14,749 nucleotides of DNA from JAUXFK01 sp034189035 (GCA_034189035.1 JAXHVA010000100.1:1-14749), one strand, 5' to 3'; shown: positions 1 to 6,701, counted from the first letter of the stretch. Notes: generated by a model not told the origin, from the sequence alone. Program-made: numbers and translations.

Positions 1-1
1 A

Positions 2-165
2 TATAGGATTGGTGACACAATCCTATATCCATATCCAAATATGACATTGGATCAGTTTTTTATAACCGACAAGTAGAAAAACTAAACGAGGAGATAAAAG
101 AAAAAATTTTTCTGGAATGTTACGCAAAATTATTAAAGGTAAGGAATAACGATGAAGATCAATGA
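2..165 (+). pseudogene. 3' end of an unknown gene, frameshifted (partial)
   Basis: Two reading frames together look like the C-terminus of one protein. Frame 2 is open from the window edge to a TAG at 74-76 (YRIGDTILYPYPNMTLDQFF...). Frame 1 is open from about base 56 to TGA at 163-165 (NRQVEKLNEEIKEKIFLECY...). They join without loss if one T is added to the T6 run at 56-61, giving ...LDQFFYNRQVEKLNEE.... The end overlaps the next gene by 14 bases, which is typical of a translationally coupled pair. I do not recognise the family. The second part is charged and probably helical. The shift could be a sequencing error, a real mutation or programmed slippage. Bases 1-10 and 19-28 form a perfect 10-bp inverted repeat inside this stretch. 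Confidence 0.45.
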
Positions 166-637
166 TAAAAGAATTACGTCATCTTGGATCCCTGCTGTCT
201 CGATACTTGAAGAAATCATTCCGCATATCAAAAATAGCTATCTTGTTGGTATTCGTTCTATTATACTTCTTGATAAAGACTATCATCAGGATAAAAAAAC
301 CAAGGCACTTGGGCGTTATGCCCCAATACCTGGCTCTAATTCAGCAAATATTGAAATTTACTTAGAATCGTTGTCCAGTATGCCTGATTTGGCAAAAAAT
401 AGTCGAATGTATTTAAGCTATCTAATATCACGGATTTTGATGCACGAGATATACCATCACATTGTGAGGGGGCAAGGCATAAAACAAATGCAAAGGTTTA
501 AAGTGGAAGAAGGCGCTGCCGATAAGTGGTCTTTAAGAGAGGTTGATAGTTTTTTTGAAAAGTTATTCCCTGCCGATGAATATGAAGAAGAATGGAATAA
601 TATCCACGAGGCAAAGCGGAGAGCGGGGCTTTCTTAA
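152..637 (+). CDS. Small protein with HExxH zinc-metalloprotease motif
   Basis: This is a 161-residue protein of unrecognised family. The sequence shows HEIYHH at about residues 98-103, which fits the HExxH zinc-binding motif, followed about 20 residues later by EEGAADKW, a plausible third-ligand glutamate with the E-x-x-A pattern seen in ImmA/IrrE-type gluzincins. No signal peptide is visible, so a cytoplasmic role is inferred. It overlaps the 3' end of an upstream, apparently frameshifted gene by 14 bases, suggesting a two-gene operon. The ATG is preceded by AAGGTAAGG about 8 bases upstream, a usable ribosome-binding site. In ImmA/IrrE-like systems such a protease cleaves a partner repressor; whether that applies here is speculative. 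The reading frame is intact, unlike its neighbours on both sides. It might instead be a toxin-antitoxin component or a phage remnant. Confidence 0.65.
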   Translation: MKINDKRITSSWIPAVSILEEIIPHIKNSYLVGIRSIILLDKDYHQDKKTKALGRYAPIPGSNSANIEIYLESLSSMPDLAKNSRMYLSYLISRILMHEIYHHIVRGQGIKQMQRFKVEEGAADKWSLREVDSFFEKLFPADEYEEEWNNIHEAKRRAGLS

Positions 638-792
638 TTAGTCCGCCCTGAAAAATGTGCTTTGAAAGGCGCATAAATGTTCAGTTTGTTCTTTGAAAAT
701 TGAAGAAAATTGTCTGGAACTGGTTGTTTTATAGGGGTATTAATGTTATAAATAGTTGAAATGTCTATAAAAAAATCGAAAGGCAATTGAAT
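638..792. other. AT-rich spacer, nothing identified
   Basis: This spacer separates the HExxH gene from the transposase remnant. I see no convincing ORF, terminator or promoter on either strand. Confidence 0.4.
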
Positions 793-960
793 ATGTTTGA
801 GCAACTTTTCTCGGATTAATTAGATCTGGACAACGAGCTCTTGCAGGCAGCGAAACTCATCGACTGTAGAGGGAGAGCGGGACGCCCTTAAATTTCTAAG
901 TTTCCGAAGATGAGCAGGAGAACGGGACTAATGGAGGGGCATCCTATATTCCTCCTTCCT
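793..960 (+). pseudogene. N-terminal remnant of a transposase (IS5/IS1182-like)
   Basis: ATG at 793 opens MFEQLFSD, then an in-frame TAA, then LDLDNELLQAAKLID. This resembles the start of IS5/IS1182-type transposases, where an acidic DxDNELL stretch is followed by a Leu-Ile-Asp pair. Further on, in another frame, RTGLMEGH (about 920-945) resembles the usual R-L-M-V-G-H/L motif of the same N-terminal domain. The catalytic core is absent. The remnant carries at least one nonsense codon and a frame change, so it is not functional. The family assignment is by eye on a short segment and is weak. Confidence 0.35.
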
Positions 961-1268
961 GTCAATAGAAAAATGAGCTTTAATAAATCGCAATGAATTC
1001 AGATAGATAGAAATTCATAGTTTTTGGACATACGTATCCACTCAGCCTTTGGAAGACTTTTTCAATTGTTTCGGCGAATATTTCACCTCTAAACGAACCC
1101 GCACCTAATCGTTATCAGTATACGATTTACCTTGCTCAAGCAGGGTCATCAATCATCCTTTATCCAGGTTGCGTGATTCAATGAGAAGCCCAGGTATTGT
1201 CCCCCACGAGGTCCAAAAAACGGCCTCCATGGTCATAAGAGGGCGCTCTCGCCGAAAGTAGTATTAGT
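961..1268. other. Non-coding flank downstream of the IS110 transposase
   Basis: About 310 bases without a supportable gene. The part nearest the transposase stop (about 1195-1260) has inverted-repeat character: GAGG at 1209-1212 can pair with CCTC at 1225-1228 around an A-rich loop, and GGCGCTCTCGCC at 1244-1255 is nearly self-complementary. On the minus strand this lies directly 3' of the transposase, where the right end of an IS110/IS1111 element, including a possible bridge RNA in IS1111-type elements, would be expected. I could not place the element end. Confidence 0.3.
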
Positions 1269-2500
1269 CTATCTTTTTAAATAATCAGGATTAAATGGTT
1301 CCTTCTTCATGAGTGTCCACACAATGATAAGAAGCTTGGCAGCCAGTTTAACCCACATCTTGGTCTTAATGCCCTTCTCTCTTTCCCTTCCTTTTAGCTT
1401 GCTGGTGTAATAGAGGATAAAATTATGATTTTTGATAGAGGCAATCAGTGCCGCTTGATATAAGGCATAACGAATATCCGCTTTCACTTTCTTGGAAATA
1501 ACCGGAGAAACATCTGATTTTTCCCCACTCCGATCAGCACTGAGATCGAATCCGGCCATCTTGAGAACCTGCCGACCATTATTAAAACAAAACGGATTAC
1601 CAATAGCGCCAAGAACCTTGGAGGAAACATTAGGTCCAAAGCCAGGGATACTGAATATATAACCGTTTTAATCTTTGCTTCAGTGGCTCGGATGCTCTCT
1701 TGTATATGAATTAGCCCTTCCGCTATCATCTTCGCCTCAAATGACATGGCTTTTGCACCTTCACAACCAATAGACTCTCTTGCCTTCTTAAAGATCATTT
1801 GTAAACGCCTCTGTTGGGAGTTGCTACTAACCCGTTCAAACTGATCGTATCCCATATCTGCAATCTCTTCCGGATTCTAACACCACCTCACGATTGCTAA
1901 ACTCTCAGCTCTCCCATAATATCGATCAAACTCTGGAAAGTATTGTGCCAAAAGATGATTGCGAATACGTGCCTTATACCCCTGTTCCTGCTTCTTGAAT
2001 CGACGCTTCAGTGACAAAAGATTCCGCAACTCCCGCAACGCAGGACGCGGATGATCATAGTACAGACATTTTCCCTGGGAAATCAGATCCGCAACATTGG
2101 CTGAATCTTTCATATCATGCTTATCCCACCGCCCGTCTAAAAGCTCTCGATTCCGCTTCACTGATACTCCGGAAACCAAAACTACATGATGACTTCCACT
2201 GATTAAATACTCTCCTAATGGCTTAAGAAATTTGACAGTGGGCTCTAGCCTAAATACCACCTTCGTAAATCCTCCTTGTACTTTGAACGCCTCTGCTTGA
2301 AAAAGAAGCTTTTCAAATCCCTCCCGGCTGTTTGCAAAGGACAATCGCCTTAAAAGTGTCTCCCCTGTAGCAGTGCTAAAAAATGCCTTTGACTCTCCTT
2401 TGCCACATCAATACCAACTATGAGATGCTCCTTGGATCCACGAATCCCTTTCTTTTAATTAACGAAACTCTTTAAGCCTTCTATACTCTTCTTTACTCAT
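1269..2500 (-). pseudogene. IS110-family transposase, inactivated
   Basis: Read in pieces, this is an almost full-length IS110-family (DEDD) transposase of about 400 codons. ATG at 2500 gives MSKEEYRRLKEFR then TAA. Another frame gives SKEHLIVGIDVAKE, with the first catalytic Asp. Next come FFSTATGETLLRRLSFANSR, RLEPTVKFLKPLGEYL (Glu), VKRNRELLDGRWDKHDMKDS and NVADLI (the Asp pair). After an in-frame TAG (1877-1879) reading continues NPEEIADMGYDQFERV. A further shift at about 1665 leads to IPGFGPNVSSKVLGAIGN, then FDLSADRSGEKSD with the expected serine, then KGREREKGIKTKMWVKLAAK. The visible lesions are an early stop with frame change (about 2460), a shift near the A6 run at 2378-2383, the amber codon, and the shift at about 1665. 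A full-length product is therefore impossible. Confidence 0.88.
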
Positions 2501-2534
2501 AGAAACCTCCTTCTTAACAGGAGGTTTCTTTTTT
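2501..2534. promoter_or_regulatory. Perfect hairpin sequestering the transposase SD; terminator-like on + strand
   Basis: AGAAACCTCC (2501-2510) and GGAGGTTTCT (2520-2529) are perfect 10-bp complements around a 9-base loop. On the minus strand the 3' arm contains GGAGG immediately before the transposase ATG (2498-2500), so the ribosome-binding site is buried in the stem if transcription starts outside. On the plus strand the same stem is followed by six T residues (2529-2534), the layout of an intrinsic terminator. Hairpins that block translation from read-through transcripts are known in IS10 and IS200. That this one acts likewise is inference. Confidence 0.7.
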
Positions 2535-2643
2535 GGTAGTCTGATAATTTTTTTTATGTCACCATCGGTGGTGCATCCTTGAGATGATGTAATATATAAC
2601 GGGCATAAGTAAATTTAAATAACTTCTGAAAGCAAGTAATATC

Positions 2644-2683
2644 AAAGCGGTTGAGGTTTTATCTTTAACCGCCTTTGTTTTTT
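2644..2683 (+). terminator. Hairpin with T6 tail at the 5' edge of the structured region
   Basis: AAAGCGGTT (2644-2652) pairs with AACCGCCTTT (2667-2676) with one bulged base, and six T residues follow at 2678-2683. It has terminator form on the plus strand, but no plus-strand gene ends just upstream. It may instead be the first helix of the structured RNA candidate or a terminator of an outward transcript. Confidence 0.45.
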
Positions 2684-2697
2684 AGAGGAGGTAAGCG

Positions 2698-2781
2698 TTG
2701 AGTCCCATTGGGGCTGAAGGGAATGCTGAGGTCTGCCGGAGGTGGCTTATGGGGACGAAGCATTGGGAGAATTTTACATAA
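2698..2781 (+). CDS. Possible 27-codon leader-type ORF (weak)
   Basis: A TTG at 2698 sits 6 bases after a good Shine-Dalgarno (GAGGAGG, 2685-2691) and opens SPIGAEGNAEVCRRWLMGTK and a short tail before TAA. It lies inside the structured region, so the G-rich SD could be structural instead. No homology is recognised. I list it because the SD is strong, but I think it more likely accidental. Confidence 0.15.
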   Translation: MSPIGAEGNAEVCRRWLMGTKHWENFT

Positions 2782-2956
2782 TGTCTATTATGTAAAAGTG
2801 AGAGAGAGGGGAGCTGGATGGCCACGTCTTATAAATGAAGTCATTATCGGATGTACCGAGTGGAACGACCGGGGTTTTTGAAACCACCGGAGAAAGCCTG
2901 TAGCATGAGGGTGGTCGAGGGTAAATAGAGCGGTAAGGCAAAGCGGTCTTTTTTAT

Positions 2957-3356
2957 TCATACGCCCCTCAAGATCTCAGCAAACCTGGATTTTATGATAA
3001 CTGGGTCATTTGTGATGAGAGGGATATTAAGATATCTCGTAGTTGCCCTTAATAAGCCGATCTTGTAATTCAGGAATATCATCTATTTCAGAAGCAGTTT
3101 TCAATATCTCAAGACTCAAAGGTTCAAATTGATAATTTCTGCCCTTCAAAAGCTCCTTCGTTTGAATCAGGTCAGTTATTATCCTGTTTTTTTCAAAAAG
3201 ATAAAGGACCTCCATTAAAACTACGGCAGGAATAATAATGATTTTTCACCCCTGTCAGCGACTAAAAACGCTTGGTGACATTCTTTGTTTAATAACCCTT
3301 TTGCCCATCATAAATTTAATCAGGGCTTGAGTATCAGTGACGTAATCAGCCGTCAA
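2957..3356 (-). pseudogene. VapC-like PIN-domain toxin, frameshifted
   Basis: A TTG start at 3356, overlapping the antitoxin stop by 11 bases, opens TADYVTDTQALIKFMMGKR, whose Asp in TDTQ matches the first acidic residue of PIN ribonucleases. After a frame change near 3240-3300 the sequence continues KIIIIPAVVLMEVLYLFEKN, the conserved beta-strand and E region, then DDIPELQDRLI. One extra G in the GGG at 3046-3048 shifts the frame. Past it the family C-terminus resumes as TTRYLNIPLITNDPVIIKS and ends at TGA 2957. Total length of about 133 codons fits VapC. Such proteins cleave tRNA or rRNA and are neutralised by a co-transcribed antitoxin. With two frame breaks the toxin is probably dead unless the breaks are sequencing errors. 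Confidence 0.75.
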
Positions 3357-3586
3357 CAAACTCCTCGTTCACGTGCCTCCATGTCTCTTCCCTGAATTTT
3401 TTCAGATCAAAAAGATCGACATCATAACCCTTCAGAATTCGTTCTAGTTTAATGATTTTTTATCCTCAAGTTGTTTCTTGTGCCTCATAAAATCAATAAA
3501 ATTAACGATAGCTTCCAGTTCCTGTTCGGTGAACTCCGTCAATTTATTAAGTTGATATCATGCTTCTTTAAAGCTATTTTGTCCAT
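3346..3586 (-). pseudogene. Antitoxin partner of the VapC-like toxin, frameshifted
   Basis: ATG at 3586, with GAGGGG upstream, opens MDKIALKKHDI. After a one-base frame change at about 3550 the protein reads LNKLTEFTEQELEAIVNFID and FMRHKKQLEDKK. At the T6 run 3456-3461 (A6 on the coding strand) one missing base shifts frame again. The sequence then continues IIKLERILKGYDVDLFDLKK and FREETWRHVNEEFVDG, stopping at 3346 inside the toxin start. Size (about 80 codons), position before the PIN gene and the overlap fit a VapB-type antitoxin. No DNA-binding fold is recognisable by eye. Repairing both shifts restores one smooth protein, so recent decay or base-calling errors are both possible. Confidence 0.6.
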
Positions 3587-3630
3587 GAGTAGGGCCCCTC
3601 TTCCTAAAAAAGACGTTTCCAGTAAATATT

Positions 3631-3831
3631 TTAGCCTGTAGCTAAATTCTGGAATTTGTTTTTCAAGATAAAAGTATCCAGTATCTCTTTGATTGTCCCC
3701 TTATATTGATCACTGAGCTTATCGATTTCCTCTAATTTTCTCAATAGTTCCCTGTCCTTGAGATCCACCTTTGCTGGTTTTTCTTCCGCTTCAAATGCTA
3801 AATAATCAAGATAAACATAATTTTCTGTTAT
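3631..3831 (-). pseudogene. C-terminal fragment of an Xre-type regulator or antitoxin
   Basis: An open frame with no start codon follows a TGA at 3832-3834 and reads ITENYVYLDYLAFEAEEKPA, then KDRELLRKLEEIDKLSDQYK, then TIKEILDTFILKNKFQ, ending TAA at 3631. This resembles the segment after the helix-turn-helix in Xre-family antitoxins, where a SxDYL/LDYL motif is followed by a helical E-x-I-x-x-L-S-D-x-x-K stretch. The N-terminal DNA-binding half is missing: the acyl-CoA synthetase gene ends only about 10 bases away, so a deletion or recombination junction lies here. It sits just upstream of the VapBC remnant in the same orientation. Confidence 0.55.
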
Positions 3832-3843
3832 TCAATTGAGGTC

Positions 3844-5256
3844 TTAAAATATCTTCTGGACCCTTCTGAGGTGAAGGGGCTTTGATATCGTTCCCTTTTT
3901 CCGATGAAAGTCCAGAGAAACAGAGAGAGTCTTCACAGCTTCGTCTATTTCGGAAAATATAGGGAAAGAAACACTGTCTTTTATCCTATCGATCCTTTTC
4001 TTCCATCCTTGAAGAACAAAAGCAATGGGTTTGTCATAGCGTTTCGTCAACTTAGATAGAAATGTCGCCATATTGAATATGAGGTCATGTTGCTGGAGTA
4101 TATTGTATGCAAAGATAAAGAGCATTCCATCAAACTGGTCCTGTTTTATGGCATTTTCCAGGACAAATCGGTAGGCCTCAAAGTTCCATAAGTCACCCAG
4201 ATCGAGAGGATTGGAAGTCTTTACAATCTTGGCTCTGAAGAGATCCTCTACACTCTTTAGATAATCAAAATCAAATGGAGGCATTTCAAAGCCATATTCT
4301 GTGCAAAAATCCGTTGCAATTACACTGTGCCCCCCTGATCGAGAGATTACTGATAATCGGTTTCCGTTAAGTCTTGGTAATAAGAACGCCTTTGCATAAC
4401 TCACTGCCTCGTGGATAGTCCCTGCTCTAATAATCGGTCCCTGTCTATATAGTGCATCAACCACCCGGTTATCATTCGCTACTGCTGCAGTATGAGAATC
4501 AGCAACTTGTGCAGTAACCTCGAACCTGTTGACTTTATGCAGTATGATCGGTTTAAAAGATGATCGTGCGAGTTCCAAAAGTCTTTTTCCCTTTTTCAAT
4601 CCCTCTGAGTGGATACAGATCACATGGGTCCATGGGTCCTCTATCAAATAGGGTAAAAAATCCGTTTCTTCAAGGTCGAGTTTATTGCCCATACTGACCC
4701 ATTTGTTTATCCCAATATTTTCTGCAAACAGATGCATGAGATAGCTATTGGCTACACCACCACTTTGGGATAAGAGCGATACATTTCCGATCTTTAATTG
4801 CGGAAGGGGAGAAAAGGACAGGCAAAGTCCTGTCTCACTATTGATTACTCCAATACAGTTCGGGCCGATCAATCGAACATTATACTTCCTTGCCTGGTCT
4901 AAAATCTGAGTCTCAAGGTCAATATTTTCTTTTCTAAACTCACTAAATCCACCTGTAGCAATATAGATAACCTTTGCGCCTTTCCTGCCACAGTGCCCTA
5001 TCAACTCCGGCACTGTTTGGGCAGGGGTGATTATTGCGGCAAAGTCTATTCCACTTGGGATATCAAGCACGTTTGGATATATGTCTAAGCCAAATACTCT
5101 TCCACCTTTCGGCCCTACAGGGAAGACCTCCCCCTGAAAGTAATGGTCCAAAAGGTTCTGGACAATATGCTTCCCCATGTTATCTCTCGCCTCAGAAACA
5201 CCGATTACAGCTACTTTCTTTGGGTAAAACACAGAACTCATAACCTCATTCATCAT
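3844..5256 (-). CDS. ADP-forming acyl-CoA synthetase (acetate-CoA ligase) alpha subunit
   Basis: A 470-residue protein of the NDP-forming acyl-CoA synthetase family, which makes ATP from an acyl-CoA with release of the free acid, or the reverse. Visible parts are an N-terminal CoA-binding Rossmann domain (VAVIGVSEARDNMGK, residues 15-29; GPNCIGV, 131-137), then a first ligase-CoA domain with LLSQSGGVANS (161-171). SHTAA at 254-258 places His255 where the family's phosphorylated histidine lies (SHTGA in most members). SRSGGHSVIATD (305-316) starts the second ligase domain. Length fits a separate alpha subunit. The ATP-grasp beta subunit is not in the window: downstream lies the decayed toxin-antitoxin zone. 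The start overlaps the Nudix stop as ATGA, so the two are translationally coupled. The substrate acid cannot be told from sequence. Confidence 0.85.
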   Translation of the reverse strand: MMNEVMSSVFYPKKVAVIGVSEARDNMGKHIVQNLLDHYFQGEVFPVGPKGGRVFGLDIYPNVLDIPSGIDFAAIITPAQTVPELIGHCGRKGAKVIYIATGGFSEFRKENIDLETQILDQARKYNVRLIGPNCIGVINSETGLCLSFSPLPQLKIGNVSLLSQSGGVANSYLMHLFAENIGINKWVSMGNKLDLEETDFLPYLIEDPWTHVICIHSEGLKKGKRLLELARSSFKPIILHKVNRFEVTAQVADSHTAAVANDNRVVDALYRQGPIIRAGTIHEAVSYAKAFLLPRLNGNRLSVISRSGGHSVIATDFCTEYGFEMPPFDFDYLKSVEDLFRAKIVKTSNPLDLGDLWNFEAYRFVLENAIKQDQFDGMLFIFAYNILQQHDLIFNMATFLSKLTKRYDKPIAFVLQGWKKRIDRIKDSVSFPIFSEIDEAVKTLSVSLDFHRKKGTISKPLHLRRVQKIF

Positions 5257-5705
5257 AGAGCAACACCCCTCCTCAGCTGAAAATAGTCCTTCAATATCTG
5301 TTTATGGTCAAAGGCCAAATACTTTGGTAATGTGTTATATGTGAATATACCGATCTCTTTTGCGTCATCATCGGCCTTTGGCTTGCCTTTCGCAAAAGCG
5401 ATATAAACAGTTGTAACGTTGTGACTTCTCAAATCTCTTTGAGGATCTGAATATGTATGGAACTGACTCTTTAATTCGACATCGAGAGAAGTCTCCTCTT
5501 TTGCCTCTCTGATAGCTGCGTCTTCTAATGACTCGCCATAGTCAACAAATCCTCCCGGTAAGGCCCATGCAATGGGCGGATACTTTCTTTTAATCAAGAC
5601 AATCCCCTGTTTTAATTCTATTATGATATCCACTGTTAAAAACGGGGACCTGTATACTCTAAAATCATTTTGACAGTGAGGGCATTTTATGGCGATCTTT
5701 GTCAT
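5253..5705 (-). CDS. Nudix hydrolase (ADP-ribose pyrophosphatase-like)
   Basis: A 150-residue Nudix hydrolase, an enzyme class that cleaves nucleoside diphosphates linked to another group. The Nudix box runs from Gly52 to Leu74: G-x5-E58-x7-R66-E67-x-x-E70-E71, with the usual Gly near the end replaced by Ser73. The metal-binding glutamates are all present. The N-terminus has CPHC (residues 8-11), a half zinc-ribbon found in some NADH or ADP-ribose pyrophosphatase-type members, but the second cysteine pair is missing. It is the first gene of a minus-strand pair with the acyl-CoA synthetase alpha chain (4-base overlap). AGAAGGGATA about 8 bases before the ATG is the ribosome-binding site. The exact substrate is unknown. 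Confidence 0.88.
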   Translation of the reverse strand: MTKIAIKCPHCQNDFRVYRSPFLTVDIIIELKQGIVLIKRKYPPIAWALPGGFVDYGESLEDAAIREAKEETSLDVELKSQFHTYSDPQRDLRSHNVTTVYIAFAKGKPKADDDAKEIGIFTYNTLPKYLAFDHKQILKDYFQLRRGVAL

Positions 5706-5851
5706 CAGCAGATATCCCTTCTTATTTAGAGTTAATTATTTTTCGCAAAGTCTGGTTATATTTTTTAAAAGTTTATAGTATAGTATTATTTGATTTTTAA
5801 AGATACTCTACACAAAAGATTAAAGAAAAGCAACATTGAGTATAAACTTCT
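5706..5851. other. AT-rich intergenic region upstream of the Nudix operon
   Basis: This should hold the promoter of the minus-strand Nudix/acyl-CoA synthetase operon. Several AT-rich boxes are present (for example TATACT at 5773-5778 on the minus strand), but none has a convincing -35 partner at proper spacing, so I do not name one. Confidence 0.35.
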
Positions 5852-6383
5852 CTATTTTATCAACCAAATACATGTCAAAAAAAGGTTCTGACAAAAAATT
5901 AAGCGGCTATTTTTTTCTATAACCACAGGGAGAGAGTTTTTATAGTTTTTGAGCCTTTTATAAAGTTTTTGTATAAGGGTTTGCATATTGATACCTTCAT
6001 TAGGTCTTTGCCAATTGTATTTAGTGATCCAGTCAAGGAAGTTACCTCCCAAGGTTTTGCAAGTTTGATCCTGAAGTTTCTGGAATACATAGGCGAACTG
6101 CTCAAGACCTCGGGTATTAATGGCCTCTGTAAAGCTGCTCTTTTTTATGCCTTCTTTCGGAGCAATATTGTCACGGGCAAAATCATCTTCTTCGAGGACT
6201 TGAAGGAGGTGTTGTGCTGCCGTGTGTTTTTCAAGGTGGAAGAATACCAACGATTTGAGTTCATCTTCGAAGGTCATCTGTAAAGGCCTGTTCCCTTTTG
6301 CTTTTGAGTAGGGGCATTTCGATCATAGCCTCATAAGCAGGTTGAATGAACTGATAAAAAAGCAGTGTATGTTTTTTGTTCAT
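5852..6383 (-). pseudogene. Truncated IS4-family transposase joined to an rve-like integrase tail
   Basis: ATG at 6383 opens MNKKHTLLFYQFIQPAYEAM, then PLLKSKREQAFTDDL. After a frame change at about 6280 it continues MTFEDELKSLVFFHLEKHTA, AQHLLQVLEEDDFARDNIAP and SSFTEAINTRGLEQFAYVFQ. This is the N-terminal domain of IS4-type transposases. The DDE core is absent. After FQKLQ the same frame reads LDWITKYNWQRPNEGI (about residues 81-96 counted from 6277), which fits the W-x3-YN-x2-RP signature at the end of rve-type (IS3/IS481) integrase cores. A deletion or recombination between two elements is the simplest reading. The frame break near 6280 sits where AGATGACCTTC would be tandemly repeated in an intact gene, which suggests repeat-collapse deletion. 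Confidence 0.6.
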
Positions 6384-6672
6384 AATGACAATATGTTTTC
6401 GGCATGGTTTGTAACTCTTTGAATTAATTAGTCATTAAACCTTTTTTGATGCATATATGCAATCTTTTAACCGGAAATTACTGAGTATTATTAAATGGTT
6501 AAAAAATAAGTATACATTTTTTGCCAGGACCTCGCCTCTCTTTAATTGTAGAAATGATGGATAACTCAAGAAGAGTTATCCATCATTCCCACAATTACTA
6601 TTACTTATGATATCAATCAATACCCAGAGTATGAATTGTATTTGGTCATTATACTCGGTGGTAATTTTATGC
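6384..6672. other. Intergenic stretch with a palindrome and a long hairpin
   Basis: No gene is supportable on either strand. It contains a perfect 12-bp palindrome TGCATATATGCA (6450-6461) and the long inverted repeat at 6543-6597, listed separately. Confidence 0.4.
6543..6597. repeat. Long inverted repeat (15 bp + 7 bp stem)
   Basis: AATGATGGATAACTC (6553-6567) and its perfect complement (6573-6587) flank a 5-base loop. After a 3-base mismatch on each side, TAATTGT (6543-6549) pairs with ACAATTA (6591-6597), extending the stem. No T tract follows on either strand, so it is not a classic terminator. It lies between the IS4 remnant and a promoter, so it may be a miniature-element relic, an IS end or a rho-independent-like barrier. 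Confidence 0.6.
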
Positions 6673-6701
6673 TTGAAATTTGTTAAAATTGCCTTTATAA
6701 T
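6673..6701 (+). promoter_or_regulatory. Sigma-70 promoter
   Basis: TTGAAA (6673-6678) and a perfect TATAAT (6696-6701) are separated by exactly 17 bases. The predicted transcript start at about 6708 leaves about 33 bases of leader before ATG 6741, which supports that start over ATG 6714. Confidence 0.7.

Larger units (their letters stand above)
2640..2956 (+). ncRNA. Candidate structured RNA of unknown family
   Basis: No supported gene lies here, yet nested complementary arms are dense. Helices readable by eye are 2644-2652 with 2667-2676; AGTCCC 2701-2706 with GGGGCT 2710-2715; AATGCT 2722-2727 with AGCATT 2759-2764, enclosing GTCT/GGAC (2731-2734/2753-2756) and GCC/GGC (2735-2737/2744-2746); a perfect 11-bp hairpin 2772-2782 with 2787-2797; and TACC plus CGACC (2854-2857, 2866-2870) with GGTCG plus GGTA (2913-2917, 2920-2923). 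Two helices need a U-G pair on the plus strand, which would be A-C on the minus strand, so plus is favoured. The run ends in AAGCGGTC followed by six T residues. Alternatives are a group II intron fragment, a HEARO/omega-type RNA or the IS110 end. I cannot assign it. Confidence 0.5.

Noticed and set aside
1..28. Perfect 10-bp inverted repeat at the left edge as a terminator
   Set aside because: It lies within the apparent coding end of the partial upstream gene and has no T tract. It is noted there only as a repeat.
690..715. TTCTTTGAAAATTGAA-like motif suggesting an rRNA or CRISPR leader
   Set aside because: No rRNA gene or repeat array follows, so the resemblance is to a common AT-rich string.
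2011..2202. 63-codon plus-strand ORF
   Set aside because: It is the antisense of the IS110 transposase core and has no ribosome site or domain.
5969..6283. 104-codon plus-strand ORF
   Set aside because: It lies opposite the IS4-type transposase remnant, whose minus-strand translation matches a known family.
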